From the NCBI GenBank assembly GCA_021792885.1, contig JAJYTV010000026.1, positions 1-11,978 of the forward strand: a DNA stretch of 11,978 nucleotides, read 5' to 3'. Positions 6,503-11,978 of this stretch are shown piece after piece (position 1 is the first letter of the stretch; every line of letters starts with the position of its first letter). A program made the position numbers and the translations under genes. Source of the DNA: Bacillota bacterium. Its GTDB lineage: Bacteria; Bacillota; Sulfobacillia; JAJZYS01; JAJYTV01. Under the pieces are notes generated by a model. It did not search any database. It was given only the letters and a program-made list of their open reading frames with translations, and was not told where the DNA came from.

Positions 6503-8478
6503 GGTGCACCCTCCACGGCGGGGACGGGCGCGGTTCCGGGGCGGACCATCTCGTACACGATCAGGTCGGGGCCGTCGAAGTAGATCGGCAGGGGGCCGTG
6601 CGACCGTTGCCATGCCGCGAGCCACGACCGCAGCGAGGCCTGCTGGCGCGTTCGCCGTGGTACTGCCCCGCGGCGGTAGGCGGGCCCGACGACGATACGC
6701 TTGTCGACGAAGAAGAAGATCCTCGTCTCGGGCAGCAGATTCGGCGAATGGCCGGGCACGGTGAAGGCGAGCCAGCGTCCCGCCGCCCGGACATGCGCAG
6801 AGAAGTCGGTGGCGCTCATGAAGAAGCCCTGCCCGTAGGCATAGCCGAACCCGCTCTCGTCGCCCACGGCGAGCCAACTCTTCCGCGGCAGCGAGGAGCC
6901 GATGCCGACGAAGGCTGCGACGTAGTCGTCGGGCACCCACCGGTACTGGGACAGGGCGTCGAGCGGAGCGGGCGAAGAGACGGCCCAGCCATAGCCGAGC
7001 GCGGCCAGGGCGGCGGCCAGTGCCAGCCATTCCGCCGTGCGCTCTCCGATAGAGCTCAGGGCTTCCCAGATGCCCGCGAGGCCGAGCCCGAGGCACAGGG
7101 CCTCTGCCAGGGCGACCAGCTCGCCGGAGCGATTCTCCAGCACCCTGCTGTCGAACCAGGCCGGCAGGGCATGCTGGACAGCCAGCGCAGCCGCGAGCAG
7201 GGTCAGGCCGGCCAGCGGGAGACCGGCGCCATCGTGGAGAGGATCCCCACGACCGGGCGTGCGCAGGCGGACGAGGAGGAGGAGGAGGACACCCGCCGCC
7301 GCGACGATCGGCACGAGTTCCGGCGGCGACGGCTGATGCTGGGCCACGACGGGCGACGCGGCGCTTTGGGCCTGCAGGGAGATTCCGGCCGCGATCCCGA
7401 TGGCGATGGGCGTGACCGCCACCAGAAGTGCGCGAGGGAGCCAATGCACGAGCCAGCGGAGGTGGTGGTACAGCGTGCCCGGAGTCAGCCATGCGCCGAC
7501 CGTCGCGGCGATCGCGGCGAGCACGACGTTGATCGCGGCCAGCGGTTGGATCAGGGCGGCCGCGGTGATCAGCGCGAGGGCGGAGATGCGCCACCAGGCC
7601 TCGGGCCTGCGCCATGCCGCATACACGAACCAAAGCGTAGGCAGCACGAGCGCGTTGCCGAGCGACTCGGCATCCAGTCCGACTTGGCGCAGAGAGTCGT
7701 ACGGCAAGAGCCGCGGCAGGGTGCCGTAGACGAGCATGGCGAGGACGGCGGGCGCGACACGCCCGGTAGAGCGGTAGGTCGCGAAGCCGACGGAGGCGAC
7801 GAGAAGCACGCCGTTGAGAGGTCCCAGGAACTTCGCGGCGACGACGGGGTTCGCCGCCGAAAGGCGTACCATGTCCGCGATCAGGATGTAGAAGCCTTGC
7901 GGGTAGACGCCGCCGAGAAAGAGGTGCTGCTGCTGGATGCCCTGCGTCAAGGCCAGAGTCTGTGAAGAGTCCGCGAACGGGATCGCGGCGTGCGCAAATG
8001 GCACCGCGAGCCGCATCCAGGCGGCGACACCGAACACAGCCACAGCCGCGCATCCGCCGAGAACTGCGGCAGGGGGGATCGGGCGCCGTACGGCGTTTCG
8101 ACGGTGCCGGGCGCGCAGCGCGGCCCACGCGCGGCTGGGCCAGCCGCCCAAACGGTCCAGTTCCTCGAGCAGGCGCGCAGCCAGACGCATCGACGGGCGC
8201 AACTGGTACTCGCTCGCGTTCTGCGACGGGCGTACGAGGCGAAGGGCGAGGAGTACCGCAACGAGGCTGAGCCACCCGAACGCATGCAGCGCCGCTGTGG
8301 CGTACCCCGTCAGGATGAGGACGACCATCATCTGAGCCGCGTTTCCTACAGCCGCGTCCCAACCGTTCTCCGGGCGGCCTGTCACGAGCGCGTAGCGCGG
8401 CCAGACGTAGAGCACGAGCACGCCGACGGCGACGATGCGCACGAGGGTCTCGATATCGATCGGCAAGGGCAGCGGCAT
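6499..8478 (-). CDS. Polytopic membrane protein, GT-C-like, first of a tandem paralogous pair
   Basis: The 659-residue product shows hydrophobic segments near 11-28, 48-66 and 68-84, a basic cytoplasmic stretch at 85-135, and about nine more segments between 137 and 500. A C-terminal soluble part (about 505-659) is probably outside the membrane. Conserved with its neighbour are FADSSQTL with Asp170, GGVYPQG (189-195), KFLGPLNGVLL (216-226) and IQPLA (310-314). The C-terminal part ends with strands such as RIFFFVDKRIVVG and DLIVYEMV, again like the neighbour's LLVLWIRQ ending. This architecture fits membrane glycosyltransferases of the GT-C superfamily or a related glycan-handling membrane protein; no family name can be given with certainty. 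The ATG at 8478 follows GAGGAGGTGG, which overlaps the TGA of the PelG-like gene, so the two are surely co-translated. Possible roles are polymer modification, side-chain addition or polymerisation on the outer face. Confidence 0.7.
   Translation of the reverse strand: MPLPLPIDIETLVRIVAVGVLVLYVWPRYALVTGRPENGWDAAVGNAAQMMVVLILTGYATAALHAFGWLSLVAVLLALRLVRPSQNASEYQLRPSMRLAARLLEELDRLGGWPSRAWAALRARHRRNAVRRPIPPAAVLGGCAAVAVFGVAAWMRLAVPFAHAAIPFADSSQTLALTQGIQQQHLFLGGVYPQGFYILIADMVRLSAANPVVAAKFLGPLNGVLLVASVGFATYRSTGRVAPAVLAMLVYGTLPRLLPYDSLRQVGLDAESLGNALVLPTLWFVYAAWRRPEAWWRISALALITAAALIQPLAAINVVLAAIAATVGAWLTPGTLYHHLRWLVHWLPRALLVAVTPIAIGIAAGISLQAQSAASPVVAQHQPSPPELVPIVAAAGVLLLLLVRLRTPGRGDPLHDGAGLPLAGLTLLAAALAVQHALPAWFDSRVLENRSGELVALAEALCLGLGLAGIWEALSSIGERTAEWLALAAALAALGYGWAVSSPAPLDALSQYRWVPDDYVAAFVGIGSSLPRKSWLAVGDESGFGYAYGQGFFMSATDFSAHVRAAGRWLAFTVPGHSPNLLPETRIFFFVDKRIVVGPAYRRGAVPRRTRQQASLRSWLAAWQRSHGPLPIYFDGPDLIVYEMVRPGTAPVPAVEGAP
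6509..6514 (-). promoter_or_regulatory. Ribosome binding site within the preceding gene, deciding a GTG start
   Basis: On the minus strand GGAGGG precedes GTG (6502-6500) by six bases and lies inside the last codons of the upstream gene. The reading frame stays open far upstream as an antisense artefact, so this site and the GTGA overlap fix the real start. Confidence 0.65.
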
Positions 8479-8481
8479 CCG

Positions 8482-8492
8482 CCACCTCCTCA
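8482..8492 (-). promoter_or_regulatory. Shine-Dalgarno overlapping the upstream stop codon
   Basis: On the minus strand TGAGGAGGTGG merges the TGA stop of the PelG-like gene (8492-8490) with a near-perfect Shine-Dalgarno sequence, and ATG follows at 8478. The same GAGGAGGTGG with the same three-base gap to the start codon precedes the PelG-like gene itself. This decides the start and indicates coupled, matched translation. Confidence 0.75.
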
Positions 8493-10100
8493 GGACATGC
8501 GGTAGAGCATGAAGTCGATGCGCGGCAGCAGGCGGAGGATGTCGCGCGTCGTGAGCGCGATGAGGCACACGACCCCCGCCATGAGGCCGAACACGGCGTA
8601 CTGGTAGGCGCCGAAGATGCGCGTCGCAAGTACCCCGACCGTCACGTCGACCGCCACCGCCACCAGCATCGAGCGCAGGGCGGCTTGGGGGTAGGCGAGG
8701 CTGAACATGAGGAGCACGTTGAAGAGGGCGAGGGCGAGGAAGACGTAGGCGAAGCTCGACCAGGCGAAGACGAAGGGCTCGACGCCGGCCAGCGGTACGG
8801 CGCCGTGCAGCAGCGGCAACCCGCCCGCGAAGGAGAGACCAACGCGTACGCCCAGCGTCGCCAGCAGCGCCACGACGAGGAACGCCGCCACCGATCTGAG
8901 GTAGACGGTGCGCAGGGCCCTGGCGAGGTCCCCCACCTCCCGCTCGAGCACGCGGTGCTGGGCGGCCATCAACCAGCGGATGAGGTAGCCGACGAAGGCC
9001 TCGGTCGCGCCGAGAGGCAGGATCAGCGAGGCGAGCGCCCAGTCCATGCCCAGCTCGTACTGGCCCCGAAACCAGATGCTATAGGGCAGGAAGGCCGTGG
9101 AGGTCGTCCAGGCCACCAGCCTGTCGGCGAAGATGAAGACGAAGTAGAGGATACCGTAGGCGAAGTAGGCGCCGCTCGCGTAGGCGAGCTGGGAGGTGCG
9201 GGTCTTGACGATGCGCCCGATCTGCTCCCACCGCCGGCTCTGCCGGCGGAAGATCACGCTCCAGGCGAAGAGCGCGCCGGCTGTCGCGGCGGCCATCGCG
9301 GCCGCCTGGGCGAAGATGACGCCGAGACCGAGGCGCCAGACGAGCCAGGCGATCAGGACGGCCATGACGGTGAGCAGCGTCAGGAGATACTCGCGGCGCA
9401 AGACGTAGAGGGTCGCGTAGGAGAGCCAGAGCGCCGACTGCATCACCAGGTAGACGACCATGAAGAGGGTGAGCGAGATGGGGAACATCGGGAAGACCGC
9501 GTCCCCGACGACGATCGCCACAGCGACGGCAACGGCCGAGGCGAGGCCCCAGCGCATGATCTGGTACAGCGTGCGCTCCACGAGGCCGGCCTCCTGCAAG
9601 CCGAGCAGGAGGTAGTAGACGGTGGCCATGGCCTGCGAGTAGCCGCCCGTCACGACGAAGCTGAGGAAGGTCGCGAGCGCGAGCGCCGTCGCCTGGGCCA
9701 CCGAGAAGTACTGGTACGATGTCATGCCGATGTGCAGGATGATCATCGCCGCCACCGAGGCGGCCATCGGCAGGGCGAAGACGAGGCCGTGGGCGAAGTC
9801 CGCGGCGATCACCCCGACCATCTGGTGCCAGCGCATTTCGAAGCGCGGCGGGATCGGGTCGGAGCGGATCGCCGCAAGGAAGTCGTCCCAAAGGTCTCTC
9901 GCCAGGTCGAAGACGGTCGGCTGCCCGAAGACTTCCTCAGCCCGCCGGTCGCTGTAGCCGAGCGACTCGATCGTCGCGGCCATGTCCAGGGGGTCCTGCA
10001 GGTCGCCGTTCGCCTCGATGATCTGACGCAGCAGCTGCGAACGGGCGTCGCCCCGGCCGCCGAAACCCTCTCTCGCACGGGGAGCGGCGTCTGCCTCCAC
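8490..10100 (-). CDS. PelG-like polysaccharide transporter (MOP/MATE-type flippase candidate) with N-terminal cytoplasmic extension
   Basis: The 536-residue product has about 12 hydrophobic segments between residue 93 and the C-terminus. Its middle, YFAYGILYFVFIFADRLVAW (residues 312-331), recalls the PelG signature in which a helix with a 'G-x-x-x-D-K/R' core is followed by an aromatic residue, and then PYSIWFRGQYELGMDW. PelG is an inner-membrane member of the MOP flippase superfamily that exports the Pel chain made by PelF. Residues 1-92 form a soluble, helix-rich extension (QDPLDMAATIESLGYSDRRA, then VFGQPTVFDLARDLW) that typical short PelG proteins of about 456 residues lack. The start is the GTG at 10100 with GAGGAGGTGG just before it; an in-frame extension to 10175 would run through the promoter region. 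It heads the minus-strand operon, divergent from the PelF gene, which supports the assignment. It could be another MOP-family flippase. Confidence 0.65.
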   Translation of the reverse strand: MEADAAPRAREGFGGRGDARSQLLRQIIEANGDLQDPLDMAATIESLGYSDRRAEEVFGQPTVFDLARDLWDDFLAAIRSDPIPPRFEMRWHQMVGVIAADFAHGLVFALPMAASVAAMIILHIGMTSYQYFSVAQATALALATFLSFVVTGGYSQAMATVYYLLLGLQEAGLVERTLYQIMRWGLASAVAVAVAIVVGDAVFPMFPISLTLFMVVYLVMQSALWLSYATLYVLRREYLLTLLTVMAVLIAWLVWRLGLGVIFAQAAAMAAATAGALFAWSVIFRRQSRRWEQIGRIVKTRTSQLAYASGAYFAYGILYFVFIFADRLVAWTTSTAFLPYSIWFRGQYELGMDWALASLILPLGATEAFVGYLIRWLMAAQHRVLEREVGDLARALRTVYLRSVAAFLVVALLATLGVRVGLSFAGGLPLLHGAVPLAGVEPFVFAWSSFAYVFLALALFNVLLMFSLAYPQAALRSMLVAVAVDVTVGVLATRIFGAYQYAVFGLMAGVVCLIALTTRDILRLLPRIDFMLYRMS

Positions 10101-10103
10101 GTT

Positions 10104-10113
10104 CCACCTCCTC
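10104..10113 (-). promoter_or_regulatory. Shine-Dalgarno deciding the GTG start of the PelG-like gene
   Basis: GAGGAGGTGG on the minus strand ends three bases before GTG at 10100. The frame is open a further 25 codons upstream, but that stretch contains the AT-rich control region, and this ribosome binding site makes 10100 the likely start. Confidence 0.7.
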
Positions 10114-10133
10114 ACGAGAAGACGGCGGGGAGT

Positions 10134-10160
10134 TGTCAAATTCCAGACAATGATGTCAAA
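10134..10160. repeat. Direct repeat TGTCAAA spaced by two helical turns
   Basis: TGTCAAA occurs at 10134-10140 and 10154-10160, exactly 20 bp apart, with an inverted GACA at 10146-10149 between them. On the minus strand each copy reads TTTGACA and so contains the sigma-70 -35 consensus, but no good -10 follows either. It could be a binding site for a regulator or chance. Confidence 0.3.
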
Positions 10161-10176
10161 GTACATACTACACACC

Positions 10177-10192
10177 TACCAGTGCACTGGTA
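10177..10192. promoter_or_regulatory. Perfect 16-bp palindrome, candidate operator
   Basis: TACCAGTGCACTGGTA equals its own reverse complement across all 16 bases. It lies in the spacer and -35 edge of the predicted minus-strand promoter and abuts the possible -10 of the plus-strand promoter, so a bound dimer could control both directions. Its size and symmetry fit a dimeric helix-turn-helix regulator. No regulator gene is in the window, so the binding protein is unknown. Confidence 0.5.
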
Positions 10193-10252
10193 AATAGATG
10201 CGTCCGCGCACGCATGGCACATCGCGAGACAGCATATCGAAAGGGGACGACC

Positions 10253-11978
10253 ATGGCAGGGAAGGCACGGGTGCTTCTTGCGACAGAGGGTACCTATCCC
10301 TACCATCTTGGCGGCGTCAGCACCTGGTGCGACATGCTAGTGCGGCGCATCGACGAGGTGGATTTCACCGTCTTTGCGGTGGCCATGAACCCCTTCGTGC
10401 GCAGTCGCTTCGAATTCCCGGCCAATGTGCGGGACATCGTGACCGTGCCGCTCTGGGGCACCCAGGACCCCTCGGAGCACAAGGAGGACCTGCCGTTCTC
10501 GGAGATTTTCCTCCAAAAGCAGCGCACGACCGACGAGGTGATCAAGCGCTCCTTCCTGCCCGACTTTCTCGCGCTGCTGGACGAGATGCAGCGCGACGGC
10601 GAGGAGGCCGAGGCGGTGGGCCATGCGCTCGCCGCCATGCATCGCTACTTCTCGGTCTTCGACTACCGCGAGACGTTCAAGTCCGCAGCGGTCTGGGAAG
10701 CGTTCCGCGACCATCTGCACCGCGCGGCCCTCGCGGGGCGCTGGCCGGAACCGAGCGTCTTCGAGGCGGTGCAGGCGCTCGGCTGGATGTACCACTTCTT
10801 CACCGTGCTGAACACGCCCATCCCCGAGGTGGACGTCGTGCACTCCTCCGCCGCCGCGTTTTGCGGAATGGTCGGCGTCGTGGCGAAGATCACGTACGGT
10901 ACGCCCTATCTGCTCACCGAGCACGGCGTCTACCTGCGCGAGCAGTACCTCTCGGTCGGCCGCAGCAACATGAGCCGCTTCTCGAAGCGCTTCCTGCTCG
11001 CCGTCGTGCGGACGATCGTGCGGGTGAACCTGCAGTACGCCGACCGCGTCGCGCCCGTCTGCAGCTTCAACGCGCGTTGGGAGCGGCTGCTCGGCGTCCG
11101 GCGCGATAGCATCCAAGTGGTGTACAACGGGGTCTCCGCGGACGTCTTCCAACCGGCGCGGGACCGGCGGGAGGGCCCCCTGCGCCTGCTCGCCGTTGCG
11201 CGCAGCGACCCGAACAAGGACCTCGAGACCCTGCTGCGCGCGATGGCGATCATCCACCAGCACCTGCCGGACGTTCGGCTCGCGATCCGCGGCGCCGTGT
11301 CCGTGCCGGACTACCACCAGCGCATGCTCGAACTGCGCCGTGGCCTGGGGCTCGACGACGTCGTCGACTTCGGCGGCCACAGCGACGACCCGGCCGCGCT
11401 CTACCGCGATGCGGACGTCCTCGTGCAGTCGAGCGTCTCCGAGGCGTTCCCCTACGCTGTGATCGAAGGCATGATGAGCGGGTTGCCGGTCGTGGCGACC
11501 GATGTCGGAGGCACGGCGGAGGCGATCGGCGACACCGGGATCGCGGTGCCGTCCCGGGACCCGGCGCGACTCGCGGCTGCGACCATCATCCTCCTGCAGG
11601 ATGCGGCGCTGCGCCGCCACCTGGGCAACGCGGCGCGGGAGCGCGCGCTTTCGCTCTTCACCATCCGGCGCGCAACCGATGAGTACATGGACCTCTACAC
11701 ATCCCTCGCGCAGCGCAGGGTGCCTGTGGCATCGGGGCTGCAGATCGCCGCGTCGGCCGCGGCCGCGCGCGTGCCGGCAGACGCACCCGCGCCCCGCACC
11801 GTGCGGAAGATCCGTACGGTGCCCGCAGCCGCAGCCAGCCCTGCGGCGCAGCGCGAACAGCTTGCGTGCCTGCAGAAGGCGTTCGCGCTGCGGCGGATCG
11901 GCGTGCCGGTGGCAGCGCTCGACCAGCTCGGCCGCGCGCTGGCCGCCGCGCCGAATTCCGCGGCTGCCCCCACGATCC
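10253..11978 (+). CDS. pelF: PelF-type GT4 glycosyltransferase (3' partial)
   Basis: PelF is the cytoplasmic glycosyltransferase that polymerises the N-acetylgalactosamine-rich Pel chain, probably from a UDP-sugar. The frame is open to the right edge with 575 codons visible. The N-terminus, LLATEGTYPYHLGGVSTW, is the PelF signature 'EGTYP-x-x-x-GGVS-x-W'. TEHGVYLRE follows at residues 222-230, where PelF proteins have TEHGIYTRER. The C-terminal Rossmann domain begins near VVYNGV, with VARSDPNKD (Arg317, Lys322, nucleotide-sugar phosphate binding in GT4 enzymes). The catalytic-region EX7E motif is SEAFPYAVIEGM (Glu397, Glu405), then GLPVVATDVGG. The GT4 domain ends near residue 480. At least 95 further residues follow: an Ala/Pro-rich linker and a helical segment REQLACLQKAFALRRIGVPV, an extension not usual for PelF proteins of about 500 residues. 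The ATG has AAGGGGA eight bases or less upstream. The gene is divergent from the PelG-like operon. Confidence 0.85.
   Translation, partial: MAGKARVLLATEGTYPYHLGGVSTWCDMLVRRIDEVDFTVFAVAMNPFVRSRFEFPANVRDIVTVPLWGTQDPSEHKEDLPFSEIFLQKQRTTDEVIKRSFLPDFLALLDEMQRDGEEAEAVGHALAAMHRYFSVFDYRETFKSAAVWEAFRDHLHRAALAGRWPEPSVFEAVQALGWMYHFFTVLNTPIPEVDVVHSSAAAFCGMVGVVAKITYGTPYLLTEHGVYLREQYLSVGRSNMSRFSKRFLLAVVRTIVRVNLQYADRVAPVCSFNARWERLLGVRRDSIQVVYNGVSADVFQPARDRREGPLRLLAVARSDPNKDLETLLRAMAIIHQHLPDVRLAIRGAVSVPDYHQRMLELRRGLGLDDVVDFGGHSDDPAALYRDADVLVQSSVSEAFPYAVIEGMMSGLPVVATDVGGTAEAIGDTGIAVPSRDPARLAAATIILLQDAALRRHLGNAARERALSLFTIRRATDEYMDLYTSLAQRRVPVASGLQIAASAAAARVPADAPAPRTVRKIRTVPAAAASPAAQREQLACLQKAFALRRIGVPVAALDQLGRALAAAPNSAAAPTI

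Larger units (their letters stand above)
10101..10252. promoter_or_regulatory. Divergent promoter region between the PelG-like operon and pelF
   Basis: This 152-bp gap is clearly richer in A and T than the flanking genes. For the minus strand a plausible sigma-70-type promoter is TTTACC (10194-10189), an 18-bp spacer and TAGTAT (10170-10165), each hexamer matching four of six consensus bases. For the plus strand the candidates are weaker: TAAATA at 10191-10196 as -10 with a poor -35 near 10167-10172. A perfect palindrome sits over both, and TGTCAAA occurs twice, 20 bp apart. The ribosome binding site of pelF is AAGGGGA at 10241-10247. Confidence 0.5.

Noticed and set aside
6598..7965. Plus-strand open frame of 455 codons opposite the first membrane protein
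   Set aside because: It has the same charged antisense composition, with no recognisable motif or ribosome binding site.
6503..8629. Upstream continuation of the second membrane protein's frame, which would give a single 1359-residue protein
   Set aside because: The upstream half is a shadow of the first membrane protein: it is Arg/Pro-rich and not hydrophobic. The GTG at 6502 with its GGAGGG site and four-base overlap is a standard operon start.
8685..10193. Plus-strand open frame of 502 codons opposite the PelG-like gene
   Set aside because: It is a highly charged Gly/Glu/Arg/Asp-rich product, the usual antisense image of a hydrophobic GC-rich gene.
10198..11109. Plus-strand open frame in another phase at the start of pelF
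   Set aside because: The translation has no conserved motif, while the frame from 10253 contains every PelF and GT4 signature.
10337..11620. Minus-strand open frame of 427 codons opposite pelF
   Set aside because: It is rich in His/Asp/Arg/Val with no domain signature; the opposite strand carries clear GT4 motifs.

Overview
The window is GC-rich (roughly 70 % by eye) and densely coded. Its genes use GTG and TTG starts next to strong AGGAGG-type ribosome binding sites, and wobble positions are mostly G or C. This fits a high-GC Gram-positive-type bacterium, perhaps a high-GC thermophilic Bacillota lineage, but nothing here fixes the taxonomy. There is no tRNA, rRNA, CRISPR array, insertion sequence or phage gene.

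Layout: (1) 3-722 (+) is the 3' end of an Ala/Pro/Gly-rich protein with a small folded C-terminal domain. (2) 723-1007 holds no convincing gene. (3) 1008-2594 and 2618-3415 (+) form a two-gene unit: an HD-GYP protein with two GAF-like regions, predicted to degrade cyclic di-GMP, then a GH114-type endo-alpha-1,4-polygalactosaminidase. (4) 3434-10100 (-) is a four-gene operon read right to left. It encodes a PelG-like polytopic transporter, two tandem paralogous polytopic membrane proteins of about 650 residues that look GT-C-like, and a membrane-anchored concanavalin-A-like beta-sandwich protein. (5) 10101-10252 is a divergent control region with a perfect 16-bp palindrome. (6) 10253-11978 (+) is a PelF-type GT4 glycosyltransferase that runs off the right edge.

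Together the genes look like a divergent Pel-type exopolysaccharide locus. PelF would polymerise an N-acetylgalactosamine-rich chain in the cytoplasm and the PelG-like protein would export it. The two polytopic proteins and the anchored beta-sandwich protein may modify, extend or hold the glycan outside the membrane. The GH114 enzyme would cut the polymer, and the HD-GYP protein would lower the cyclic di-GMP that normally switches Pel production on. No PelB, PelC, PelD or PelE is visible, and no PelA deacetylase domain is present. The tandem membrane pair and the lectin-like protein therefore make this an unusual gene set. The family assignments for PelF, GH114 and HD-GYP rest on visible motifs; the joint function is inference.
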